A DNA stretch of 8,032 nucleotides from Hyphomicrobiaceae bacterium (GCA_020442235.1 JAGRKQ010000077.1:1-8032), one strand, 5' to 3'. Positions 1-6,720 are shown, counted from the first letter of the stretch. The notes: generated from the letters alone by a model not told the origin. Made by a program: numbers and translations.

Positions 1-1377
1 GGGCTTGACCTGACCCCCGGCGGAGGCATCTCCGGCGGCGCCCGGACCGTCGTCCGTATCCAGGAGAATGCAGCCACGGGCGATACCCATGCCGTGGTCT
101 TCGACGGGTCATCCTATTCCGACGCTCTTTCCGTCGCCTTCGGCGTGATGGAGAACGGCGCCATCCCGGAAACGCGATCGCCGGGTGTTCTGAACGAGGT
201 CTCGGCGCGTTTCGTCAAGGCGCAAATCGGCATTGCAGACACCGACATCGACAATCGGTTCCGCTTTGCGGACATCAACCTGGACAAAGCGCAGGGCGCG
301 GCCATCTTCAGTGACTTCTCCCAGACGGGCATGCTGCCAACCAACATGACCATGCTGGAAGGTCAGGGCGCGATCGTTGCCCATGGCACGCTTGATTTTG
401 AGGTCGACAGTGACACGCTCGATTTCATCGCTGCCGGTTATTTCGAGAACGCTATAAACGGAAGACAGCTCTCCACCACCGGCTCCGTCAATCTGGGGCA
501 GTCGACAACGGCAACCCGCAGTTTCAACCTCATCAATGCGCTGCCGACTTCGGTGTTGAGTGGCGGTGAAGGCGCCAACACGTCCCTGAGCGCACACATG
601 TTGACAGGCGCGGCCGGCTCTACCGGTGTTTCCGACAGTCTGGTCGAGGTCTCGGGCAACAATCGGTATTCCCAGAAGGAAGCGGCCTACCTCAGCGATG
701 ACGGCGCCAGCTTTGTTGTGCAGGAAAGCGATTACATCGTCGGCAGCGGCCTTCTGGAATGGAATCTCATCAGCCTGATCAACAACGACATCCGCCGGCA
801 GGAAGACAGCGGTTCCTCGGTCTTCTCCGCGATCGAGGTGGAGGCTGATGATGGCGCCATCCTCACCGGAGCCGCAGCCATGGAATATCTGGAAGCGCAC
901 AGCGACCCGAATGCCGGATGGCTGTTCGACCCGGATCGCGTCAACATCGAGATGACCACGGAGAACGGCGATACGTGGCGCGATTTTACCGCGCGTGTCG
1001 CCACTGACGCGCGCGCCTATCTGAACAACACGACAGAGCGCTATGCCGATCTCAGCACCTACGCGCCGGGTCAGGCCTTCGCCTACATGCTGAACAATGT
1101 CTTTGGCACGGGCGGAGTGACGCCGAACAATCAGCTGCAGTTGCTGGAATATGCCAACAATGCGGATGCCGTGCAGGTTGACGCGGTGGCGCAGGGCCAA
1201 AGCCTGGCCCGCTCGGCGGCAGGCTTCCTGCAGATCGCGCCCTTCCTGCACGAGCAGTCCGACCAGAACGTGCCCTATCCCGTCAGGATCCGCATCTTTG
1301 CGCGGCAGGAAGAACCTGAGACGCACGTCGTGCCGCAATATCCCGAAGTCCCGGTGGACGCGATCTCCGGCCCCTGA
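1..1377 (+). CDS. Large uncharacterised protein, C-terminal part (5' end outside window)
   Basis: The frame is open from base 1 to a TGA at 1375-1377, giving the last 458 residues of a longer protein. A GTG at 94 is an internal valine, not a convincing start: there is no ribosome binding site and coding continues upstream of it. I do not recognise the family. The visible part is acidic, rich in Asn, Asp, Gly, Ser and Thr, and has no cysteine. It has no obvious membrane segment. Patches of alternating polar and hydrophobic residues (for example residues 115-165) look like beta structure. The tail after about residue 425 is Pro/Glu/Val-rich. This composition would fit a surface or secreted protein, but no RTX nonapeptides, autotransporter barrel or sorting motif is seen, so that is inference. 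It converges on another orphan gene 80 bases away. Codon use looks slightly less GC-extreme than in the genes further right. That the frame is coding is well supported; function is unknown. Confidence 0.8.
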   Translation, partial: GLDLTPGGGISGGARTVVRIQENAATGDTHAVVFDGSSYSDALSVAFGVMENGAIPETRSPGVLNEVSARFVKAQIGIADTDIDNRFRFADINLDKAQGAAIFSDFSQTGMLPTNMTMLEGQGAIVAHGTLDFEVDSDTLDFIAAGYFENAINGRQLSTTGSVNLGQSTTATRSFNLINALPTSVLSGGEGANTSLSAHMLTGAAGSTGVSDSLVEVSGNNRYSQKEAAYLSDDGASFVVQESDYIVGSGLLEWNLISLINNDIRRQEDSGSSVFSAIEVEADDGAILTGAAAMEYLEAHSDPNAGWLFDPDRVNIEMTTENGDTWRDFTARVATDARAYLNNTTERYADLSTYAPGQAFAYMLNNVFGTGGVTPNNQLQLLEYANNADAVQVDAVAQGQSLARSAAGFLQIAPFLHEQSDQNVPYPVRIRIFARQEEPETHVVPQYPEVPVDAISGP

Positions 1378-1388
1378 AGCTTCAGGGG
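1371..1388. terminator. Perfect 18-base palindrome between convergent genes, possible bidirectional terminator
   Basis: CCCCTGAAGCTTCAGGGG is identical to its own reverse complement and can fold as a 7-bp stem with an AGCT loop on either strand. The TGA stop of the upstream gene (1375-1377) lies inside the left arm. Neither side carries a T-tract, so it is not a canonical intrinsic terminator. Its place at the end of one of two convergent genes makes a role in transcript end formation or 3' stabilisation plausible. Confidence 0.45.
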
Positions 1389-1457
1389 GCGGATGCGATC
1401 ACTCTCCCGGGATGAGCCGTCGCGCCCGCCAGAACACGCGCTTTGTTTCGGCCAATC

Positions 1458-3215
1458 TTACTGCGGCTGGAAGTCGATCGGCACGACGGCGATTTCGCCG
1501 TCCTGGATCGAGGTGCTGTCGAGCACTTCCATGAACCAGTCATAGAGCGGAAGATTGGCCTGTTCCGACAGGTCTTCGGCCTCCGGCTCCTTGATCCAGA
1601 TGACCTTGTGCGTGTCGAGGCTGTGGATGGAACTGTCCCAGGCCCCGCAGGCTTCCGCCCGCTGCACCATTTCGTAGCGCAGCCGGTCGAGATCGTTCAT
1701 CTCGTCGACGGTCAGGTCCGTCCAGACCGGCGCCACGCCGAAGCCGGTGCCCATATCCACCGCCGAGCGCCAGCGATAGCCGTAATCATGCGTCCCGGTA
1801 TCGAGCATCGCGTCGGTCAGGGTCGAGGGATAGTTTTCCTCGAACGGATTGAAATAGCTGTTGCCGCCGGTGGTCCCCGGCTCCGGCGCACGCGCCCAGA
1901 CCAGCGTGCCGCCCGCGCCGTAAAGCAGCGTCCAGCCATTGACGCCGTCGACGGTGGCAACCCGGTTGGTCAGAACCTCGCCGGTGCGCATGTTCACTTC
2001 ATAGGTCCAGACCTTGCTGGCATCGACCCCGAGCGCTTCGCCATCGAGGCTTTGCGCGGCATCGAGTTCGCCCAGTCCGCCGCCTTGAAGGAAGGCCGCC
2101 CAGGCCTGCGTTGCCTCTTCGATCGTCTGGAACGACTGGCCGGAGAAAGTGTTGGTGATCGCGGTGACGATGTTGCCATAGGTGCCGAGCGGGTTGGTGC
2201 CGTGGGCGGTCACCACCAGCCGCGGATCGCCGAAGACGACGGATCCGTCGGCGCCCGGCTCGAAGCCGATGCGCACATGCGCGTTGATCCCGGCAGCATA
2301 GGTGAATTCGCCTTGCAGGACGCCAAGCTTTCGGGTTCCGACAAACAGGCCGCCATTGGCTTTCAGGGCGAACTCGACCTCGCCGGCCAGATGCGCTTCA
2401 CCGTCGACATAGACCGTGTGGTAGTCCTTGAGCCCCGCCCAGACATTGGTGAACCACATCGGACCCGTCGCACCCCTTGAAGGCATCCAGGACGTCAGCG
2501 GACTGGCGGTCATCGGTTCGCCCAGCGAATAGGTAACCTGTGCCGTGGTCTTGATGTTGTCGCGGGTGTCCTCAAGCCCCGCTTCCTCGTAGAAGACGCC
2601 GACCTTGCCCTTGAGGAGCGCGGTGGCCAGCGTGTTGTTCATGCCGCTCAGCATCTCGAAGGCCTTTTTCGAGAGCTTGATCCCGCGACCGGTCAGGGGG
2701 CCGAGCAGATTGTCGGGCTCCGTCATCGCCCAGACGGCCCCCTTGCCGAAGCTTTGCAGAACGGTCGGGTCATTGATCGCGATGGCCTCGGCGGAAACCG
2801 GGCCGGTCTCGGGCGCCTCGCAGGTATAGACCTGGCTCAGCTCCGCCGTTCCCTGCGCCATCATCATTTCTGTCGCCGCATCGTGATAAGCGAAGGTTGC
2901 ATAAAAATCCGGATCGCTCGTCACCGACGCCCCGTCACCGGAAGGCCCGTCACGGGAAGGGCCGTCATCGTCGTCATCATGTGCATCGGTGGATGTTGAG
3001 GAAGGGGAGGCAGGCTCTTCGGGGCCGGTCTCTGTCGTTCCTGCCGGCAGGGGACTTTCCGGTGCCGTTGCGGTGGGTGTCGGCAGCGGCGAGGTGCTGT
3101 CTTCGATCGCCGCATCAAAGGCTTCGGCCTGTTCCGCCTCGGTTTCCGTCGGCGCGCTGGATGATGCCGGGCTGCCGCCGCCTGATCCCCCGTCGGTAAA
3201 ATCGACCTGATACAT
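1458..3215 (-). CDS. Uncharacterised 585-residue protein with low-complexity linker
   Basis: The ATG at 3215-3213 is preceded by GGGGAGG (3227-3221) five bases upstream, so this start is well supported; the stop is TAA at 1460-1458. I do not recognise the family. Residues 8-20 are Gly/Ser-rich, and residues 21-99 form a Pro/Ser/Thr/Glu-rich acidic linker with a run of five Asp (80-84) and a short duplicated RDGPSGDG-like stretch. Residues 100-585 look globular. They include a probably beta-rich stretch at about 265-340 with alternating hydrophobic residues, a helical-looking part at 360-395, and an acidic C-terminal region. Only two cysteines are present (132 and 523). There is no signal peptide and no membrane segment. 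If it is exported, the route would have to be signal-peptide-independent, such as type I secretion, but I see no RTX repeats. It is divergent from the small secreted protein gene and convergent with the first orphan gene. Coding status is strong; function is unknown. Confidence 0.85.
   Translation of the reverse strand: MYQVDFTDGGSGGGSPASSSAPTETEAEQAEAFDAAIEDSTSPLPTPTATAPESPLPAGTTETGPEEPASPSSTSTDAHDDDDDGPSRDGPSGDGASVTSDPDFYATFAYHDAATEMMMAQGTAELSQVYTCEAPETGPVSAEAIAINDPTVLQSFGKGAVWAMTEPDNLLGPLTGRGIKLSKKAFEMLSGMNNTLATALLKGKVGVFYEEAGLEDTRDNIKTTAQVTYSLGEPMTASPLTSWMPSRGATGPMWFTNVWAGLKDYHTVYVDGEAHLAGEVEFALKANGGLFVGTRKLGVLQGEFTYAAGINAHVRIGFEPGADGSVVFGDPRLVVTAHGTNPLGTYGNIVTAITNTFSGQSFQTIEEATQAWAAFLQGGGLGELDAAQSLDGEALGVDASKVWTYEVNMRTGEVLTNRVATVDGVNGWTLLYGAGGTLVWARAPEPGTTGGNSYFNPFEENYPSTLTDAMLDTGTHDYGYRWRSAVDMGTGFGVAPVWTDLTVDEMNDLDRLRYEMVQRAEACGAWDSSIHSLDTHKVIWIKEPEAEDLSEQANLPLYDWFMEVLDSTSIQDGEIAVVPIDFQPQ
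2931..2960. repeat. 15-base imperfect tandem duplication within the linker of the 585-residue protein
   Basis: Two adjacent 15-base units, 2931-2945 and 2946-2960, differ at one base (CCCGTCACCGGAAGG against CCCGTCACGGGAAGG). They are followed by a degenerate cgtcat/cgt run to about 2980. Read on the minus strand the units are in frame and encode the repeated DGPS-type residues after the Asp run. In-frame 15-base units in a disordered linker could change copy number by slippage without breaking the gene. Confidence 0.8.
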
Positions 3216-3468
3216 GCGTTCCTCCCCATCCGCCGGATTTTTCCGGTCGCTTATGCCGCCGGGCAGGCTTGTGAACCTGCTCGTGCATTGATGTTAACAA
3301 AGAGAATAACATGGAAAACCGGCAAACTAAATCGAAGAAACGATGTTCGCATCTGCACAAAAAAATCAGGTGCGCCGGCGAAAACTTGAAATTGCTGAAG
3401 AAAATCCGCAATTGCACTGCAATCTCGGTGCAGCGGCTTTTCATCTGCGCCCGCCCATGGCTCAATCT

Positions 3469-3484
3469 GCGTTCGACCGAACGC
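3469..3484 (+). promoter_or_regulatory. Hairpin abutting the ribosome binding site of the small secreted protein
   Basis: GCGTTC-GACC-GAACGC forms a 6-bp stem with a 4-base loop and ends one base before the GGAG of the downstream ribosome binding site. A T-G and then a C-G pair (3468/3485, 3467/3486) could lengthen the stem into the Shine-Dalgarno bases. It could therefore modulate translation; this is inferred from position only. Confidence 0.35.
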
Positions 3485-3489
3485 GGGAG
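3485..3489 (+). promoter_or_regulatory. Ribosome binding site that fixes the start of the secreted protein gene
   Basis: GGGAG sits seven bases before the ATG at 3497. It supports that start over the in-frame ATG at 3311, which has no comparable site and would put 62 basic residues ahead of an evident signal peptide. Confidence 0.7.
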
Positions 3490-3496
3490 TGAAGCC

Positions 3497-3886
3497 ATGA
3501 GACCCCTTGCCGTCATCCTCCTTGCAGGCCTTGCCCTTGTCGCCGGGCCGCAGGCGGCCCTCGCGCAGCAGCTTGTCGCCCGCTACGTCGCCTTCATCGG
3601 CAGCGAGGACCTTTACAACTCGCAAGGTCAGCGGCTCTGGGAGCCCTGGCAGGTGCTGCGGCAGGACCGGGCGAATGTTCACCGCTTCGGCATTTCCCAG
3701 CCGGGCGATCAGGGCGATCCTTTCTTTCACAGCGCCGCCAACCGCGCGCTGATGGAACAGATGGTCATGCGCGGCAAGATCGACGTGGCCGCCGCGACCG
3801 GCATCGTCAATGGCGGCGTTTCGGTGGAAGTCGCGATCTATCGCCAGGGCGGCACGGACTATGTCGAGGTGACCGTCTGGCACTGA
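3497..3886 (+). CDS. Small secreted/periplasmic protein of unknown function (129 residues)
   Basis: The start is ATG 3497, with GGGAG seven bases upstream, and the stop is TGA 3884-3886. Residues 1-24 form a clear Sec signal peptide: a short Arg-containing N-region, a hydrophobic core of Leu/Ala/Val, and an ALA cleavage motif before Gln24. The mature part is about 105 residues and has no cysteine. It begins with a stretch containing YVAFIGSEDLYNSQG, has a central WEPWQVLRQDRANVHRFG segment, and ends in beta-like VEVAIY and YVEVTVW strands. The frequent Trp, Tyr and Asp suggest a compact soluble domain. It resembles conserved hypothetical secreted proteins that I associate with alphaproteobacteria, but I cannot name a family. 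The gene is divergent from the 585-residue orphan and is followed 112 bases later by the acyltransferase. Envelope location is well supported; function is unknown. Confidence 0.88.
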   Translation: MRPLAVILLAGLALVAGPQAALAQQLVARYVAFIGSEDLYNSQGQRLWEPWQVLRQDRANVHRFGISQPGDQGDPFFHSAANRALMEQMVMRGKIDVAAATGIVNGGVSVEVAIYRQGGTDYVEVTVWH

Positions 3887-3911
3887 GGGACCATGGCGGG
3901 CCTCTGCTGCC

Positions 3912-3917
3912 TTGACA
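3912..3917 (+). promoter_or_regulatory. Candidate -35 element upstream of the acyltransferase
   Basis: TTGACA, an exact sigma-70 -35 consensus, lies 81 bases before the acyltransferase ATG in the gap after the secreted protein gene. No good -10 hexamer is found 16-18 bases downstream (TTTCTC is the nearest T-rich match). A separate promoter is therefore only possible. The hexamer can arise by chance. Confidence 0.2.
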
Positions 3918-3988
3918 GCGCGCCGCCGAGGCTCTTTCTCCCGGTCTCATCCCCCTGCGCAGGTTCGCCGGAGGGCGCTGAGGCATCC

Positions 3989-3994
3989 GGGAGG
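3989..3994 (+). promoter_or_regulatory. Ribosome binding site that fixes the acyltransferase start
   Basis: GGGAGG lies four bases before the ATG at 3999. It selects this ATG over the in-frame TTG at 3912, which would add 29 Arg-rich residues not typical of the family. The protein from 3999 begins with YRKDIDGLRAVAVL, the usual N-terminus of this acyltransferase family. Confidence 0.75.
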
Positions 3995-3998
3995 CCTT

Positions 3999-5885
3999 AT
4001 GGTCTATCGCAAGGACATCGACGGGTTGCGGGCGGTCGCCGTCCTGTCGGTCATCCTCTTCCATGCCGGCGTGCCGGGCTTTTCCGGCGGGTTCGTCGGC
4101 GTCGATGTCTTCTTCGTCATCAGCGGCTATCTGATCTGCGGTCTTCTTTATGAGGAAGCCGGGCGCACGGGCCGGATTTCGATTGCCGGCTTCTATGAAC
4201 GCCGCGCGCGCCGCATCCTGCCCGCACTCATCCTCGTCATGGCGGTTTCGAGCCTTCTGGCCGTGTTCACGCTGCTGCCGTTCCAGCTCATCGACTTCGG
4301 CACCAATGCGCTGGGCGTTGCGACCTTCCTGTCGAATGTGACGCTGTGGCTTCAGGGCGGTTATTTCAGCGGCCCGGCGGAGGAAAACCCGCTGCTCCAC
4401 ACCTGGAGCCTGGCGGTGGAAGAGCAGTTCTACATCGCCTTCCCGCTGATGATGGCGCTGGTGCTGCGGCTGAAGCGGCGCGCGCTGCTTCTGGCGCTGA
4501 TCCTGCTGGCCTCGCTTGCCAGCATCGCCATCGCCGAGGTGGGAACGCGGCTTGCGCCGACGGCGAATTTCTTCCTTCTGCCGGGCCGCTTCTGGGAACT
4601 GGGCCTTGGCGCGATGGCCGCGCTCAGCGTGCGTGGCGCTCCCTGGGGGCGCCCGCGTCTTGCGGCGGATGCGGTTTCGCTCGCCGGGCTGGCGATGATC
4701 CTCGCCTCGGTGCTGGCCTTCGATGCGGTAACGCCCTTTCCGAGCCTCTGGGCCATGCTGCCGACCTTCGGGGCGCTGCTCGTCATCCTCATGGCCGGGC
4801 CGGAAACCTTCGCCGGGCGTCTTCTGGCATCCCCGCCCTTCGTGGCGGTCGGGCTCATCAGCTACAGCGCCTATCTGTGGCACCAGCCGCTCTATGCCTT
4901 CGTGCGCACGGCCCTGCCGCAGTGGAACACCGTTCCGGTCATGCTCGCCCTGTCGCTTCTGGCGCTGGGGCTGGGCTGGGCAAGCTGGCGCTTCGTGGAA
5001 CGCCCCTTCCGCAACCGCGCGTTCCTCAGCCGTCGGACGGTCTTTGCCCTTTCTGCGCTGGCGCTGGCCGCGCTGGCGGGCTGGGGCGTGGTCCTGCGCG
5101 AAGCCGGCGGCTTCGTCGACCGCTATCCCGCGCATGTGCGCCCGCTCTTCAGCCTGTCGCTGCAACAGCGCGGCGCCTATGTCGCCGGGGCCTACAATGC
5201 GCAGGTTGCCGACCGCCCCTTTGCCAGCGATGCGCCAAAGCTTCTGATCATCGGCGACAGCTATTCGCAGGATTTCTACAACATGCTGCGCGAGACCGGC
5301 GCCTTTGCCGGCTTCGAGATTTCGGCCGATTACATCAACCGCCCTTGTCAGATTCAGCGCCTCGGCAGCGCCGCCGAGCGCCACATCGAGGCCGAGCATC
5401 GCCGCCGCTGCGCCTCGCCGCAGGCCCAGATCAACGACGAAACGCTGGCCCGCGCCCGCGAGGCCGATGTCATCGTGCTCGCCGGTGCCTGGCTGCCCTG
5501 GGCGGCAGAGGCCATAGGCGAGACGCTCTCAGTCCTCGGGGAAGGCAGCAGGGCGGACATCTATGTCATCGGCTCCAAGATCATCGGTCCGGCGGATCTG
5601 CGCGTTCTGGCAACGCTGTCGCCGGCCGAGCAGCGGGCCTACCGGCTTCCGCCCGCGCCGGAAACCCGCGCCGTCAACGCCATTCTGGCCGAAAGACTTT
5701 CCCCGGACCGCTTCATCGATCCGCTGGTGCTATTGTGCGAGGCGCCGCAAAGCTGCCGGCTGTTCACGCCCGAAGGTGCGCTGATTTCCTATGACGGCAG
5801 CCATCTGACGCAGGAAGGGGCCATCTGGCTGGGGGCGCGTCTCTTCACGCAAACGCCGCTCGCACGATACGCGCCGGCCCGCTAG
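3999..5885 (+). CDS. Membrane O-acyltransferase with C-terminal SGNH domain (OafA/YrhL type)
   Basis: This 628-residue protein has the two-part layout of AT3-SGNH transferases, which move acetyl or other acyl groups onto surface glycans such as LPS O-antigen, exopolysaccharide or peptidoglycan. Residues 1-366 form the membrane acyltransferase-3 domain with about ten or eleven hydrophobic segments. Family signatures are the IDGLRAVAV start with Arg11, FHAG with His22 in the first helix, FVGVDVFFVISGYL at 32-45, HTWSLAVEEQFY at 134-145 and YSAYLWHQPL at 289-298. The last helix (347-366) leads to a periplasmic SGNH hydrolase-like domain. That domain has LIIGDSYSQ (Ser421 as presumed nucleophile) and YDGSHLT (Asp599/His602), plus four cysteines (450, 471, 580, 586) that could form disulfides. 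Length and motif order are normal and no key residue seems lost. The acceptor cannot be deduced because no glycosyltransferase or polysaccharide cluster is in view. Family assignment is very secure; substrate is unknown. Confidence 0.96.
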   Translation: MVYRKDIDGLRAVAVLSVILFHAGVPGFSGGFVGVDVFFVISGYLICGLLYEEAGRTGRISIAGFYERRARRILPALILVMAVSSLLAVFTLLPFQLIDFGTNALGVATFLSNVTLWLQGGYFSGPAEENPLLHTWSLAVEEQFYIAFPLMMALVLRLKRRALLLALILLASLASIAIAEVGTRLAPTANFFLLPGRFWELGLGAMAALSVRGAPWGRPRLAADAVSLAGLAMILASVLAFDAVTPFPSLWAMLPTFGALLVILMAGPETFAGRLLASPPFVAVGLISYSAYLWHQPLYAFVRTALPQWNTVPVMLALSLLALGLGWASWRFVERPFRNRAFLSRRTVFALSALALAALAGWGVVLREAGGFVDRYPAHVRPLFSLSLQQRGAYVAGAYNAQVADRPFASDAPKLLIIGDSYSQDFYNMLRETGAFAGFEISADYINRPCQIQRLGSAAERHIEAEHRRRCASPQAQINDETLARAREADVIVLAGAWLPWAAEAIGETLSVLGEGSRADIYVIGSKIIGPADLRVLATLSPAEQRAYRLPPAPETRAVNAILAERLSPDRFIDPLVLLCEAPQSCRLFTPEGALISYDGSHLTQEGAIWLGARLFTQTPLARYAPAR

Positions 5886-5886
5886 A

Positions 5887-5910
5887 GCGCTTGCCGAGCG
5901 CCCAAGGGCG
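5887..5910 (+). other. Overlapping inverted repeats after the acyltransferase stop, weak terminator candidate
   Basis: GCGCT-TGCCG-AGCGC (5887-5901) is a 5-bp stem. It overlaps CGCCC-AA-GGGCG (5899-5910), and the two structures are mutually exclusive. No T-run follows, so termination here is doubtful and some readthrough into the dehydrogenase, 68 bases on, is possible. Confidence 0.25.
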
Positions 5911-5953
5911 TGGTTCGCTTCTTCCAAAAGCAACGAACTTTGGGAGAAACGTC

Positions 5954-6709
5954 ATGACAGGCCAGCTGGCTGGTAAGGTTGCCGTCGTCACCGGAGGCGG
6001 TTCGGGCTTCGGCGAAGCCATTGCAAAGATCTATGCCCGCGAGGGCGCGAAGGTCGTCGTCGCCGACCTCAATGGCGATGCGGCCGCCCGCGTTGCCGGC
6101 GAGATCGGCGCATCGGCAAGCGCGATCCGCGCCGACGTGACGGCGCGGGGCGATGTCGAGGCGATGATCGGCGCGGCAACAGAAGGCTTTGGCGGGCTCG
6201 ACATCCTCGTCAACAATGCCGGCTACACCCATCGCAACCAGCCGATGCTGGAGGTCACCGAGGCCGACTTCGACCGCACCTATGCCGTCAATGTAAAGGC
6301 GATCTATCTGGCCGCGCTCATTGCCGTTCCGCAGATGGAGCGGCGCGGCGGCGGGGTCATCATCAACACCGCATCGACAGCGGGCCTCAGGCCGCGGCCG
6401 GGCCTCACCTGGTATAACGGTTCCAAGGGCGCTGCCGTCATCCTCTCCAAATCCATGGCCGTGGAACTGGCGCCGAAGAAGATCCGGGTCAACGCGCTCT
6501 GCCCGGTGATGGGCGAGACGGGCATGCTGGAGCTGTTCATGGGCGTGCCGGACACGCCCGAGAACCGGGCGAAATTCGTCGCCACGATCCCGCTCGGGCG
6601 CATGTCGCGCCCCTCCGACATGGCCGAGGCGGCGCTGTTTCTGGCGCGTGACGAATCGGCGTTCCTGACCGGGCTTGCGATGGAGATCGACGGCGGGCGC
6701 TGCGTCTGA
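5954..6709 (+). CDS. NAD-type short-chain dehydrogenase/reductase (classical SDR)
   Basis: The product is 251 residues, the usual length of a classical SDR, starting at ATG 5954 with GGGAG (5942-5946) seven bases upstream. The Rossmann cofactor motif is TGGGSGFG at 13-20. Asp38 after the second strand favours NAD(H) over NADP(H). NNAG is at 87-90. The catalytic tetrad is complete: Asn113, Ser141, Tyr154 and Lys158 in the YxxxK arrangement (YNGSK). The C-terminal part has the usual RVNALCPV and LTGLAMEIDGG segments that shape the substrate loop and dimer or tetramer interface. It probably reduces or oxidises a keto/hydroxyl group on a small metabolite in the cytoplasm. Sequence alone does not separate a 3-oxoacyl-ACP reductase-like enzyme from a sugar or polyol dehydrogenase. 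Its neighbours on both sides are envelope proteins and give no pathway. Fold and activity class are secure; substrate is unknown. Confidence 0.95.
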   Translation: MTGQLAGKVAVVTGGGSGFGEAIAKIYAREGAKVVVADLNGDAAARVAGEIGASASAIRADVTARGDVEAMIGAATEGFGGLDILVNNAGYTHRNQPMLEVTEADFDRTYAVNVKAIYLAALIAVPQMERRGGGVIINTASTAGLRPRPGLTWYNGSKGAAVILSKSMAVELAPKKIRVNALCPVMGETGMLELFMGVPDTPENRAKFVATIPLGRMSRPSDMAEAALFLARDESAFLTGLAMEIDGGRCV

Positions 6710-6720
6710 TCAAGACGCAG
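6700..6720 (+). terminator. Hairpin at the end of the SDR gene, weak terminator
   Basis: CTGCGTCT-GATCA-AGACGCAG is an 8-bp perfect stem with a 5-base loop that includes most of the SDR stop codon (TGA 6707-6709). No T-tract follows; a second short inverted repeat (AGGCAG-G-CTGCCT) comes right after it. It may slow or end transcription or protect the 3' end, but it is not canonical. Confidence 0.4.

Larger units (their letters stand above)
3216..3496. other. Divergent intergenic region, A-rich, likely holds promoters for both flanking genes
   Basis: These 281 bases separate divergently transcribed genes, and the segment 3290-3415 is clearly richer in A and T than the surrounding coding DNA. 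Several small inverted repeats are visible: CCGGA-TTTT-TCCGG (3233-3246, just upstream of the minus-strand ribosome binding site), GCAGG-N8-CCTGC (3263-3280), GTTAAC (3293-3298), GCAATTGC (3408-3415) and TGCAC-N10-GTGCA (3413-3432). No hexamer pair at proper spacing convincingly matches a sigma-70 consensus on either strand. An ATG at 3311 opens a frame into the downstream gene, but it lacks a good ribosome binding site and would bury the signal peptide. Confidence 0.6.

Noticed and set aside
109..1338. A 409-codon open frame on the minus strand opposite the first gene
   Set aside because: It is in codon register with the plus-strand gene, has an Arg/Val/Ala/Ile-rich nonsense composition and no ribosome binding site; the plus frame is also open to the window edge.
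1443..2480. A 345-codon plus-strand frame opposite the 585-residue orphan
   Set aside because: The minus-strand frame is longer, has a strong Shine-Dalgarno and ends properly; the plus frame is Arg/Ala/Gly-rich shadow sequence without a start context.
3294..3310. CtrA-like box (TTAA-N7-TTAA) in the divergent intergenic region
   Set aside because: TTAAC is present, but the second half is ATAAC at the wrong spacing (eight bases), so it does not fit the consensus.
3311..3496. N-terminal extension of the secreted protein from ATG 3311
   Set aside because: It would place 62 basic residues ahead of a textbook signal peptide; the ATG at 3497 has a better ribosome binding site.
3912..3998. N-terminal extension of the acyltransferase from TTG 3912
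   Set aside because: The added residues are Arg/Pro-rich and not family-like, while GGGAGG precedes the ATG at 3999.
3807..5399. A 530-codon open frame on the minus strand opposite the acyltransferase
   Set aside because: It is a shadow frame from GC-rich codon bias: the product is a low-complexity Arg/Gln/Glu/Ala-rich string with no domain, whereas the plus strand has a full AT3-SGNH motif set.
4346..5794. A 482-codon plus-strand frame overlapping the acyltransferase in another frame
   Set aside because: Ala/Gly/Arg-rich shadow of the acyltransferase, no ribosome binding site, no recognisable motif.
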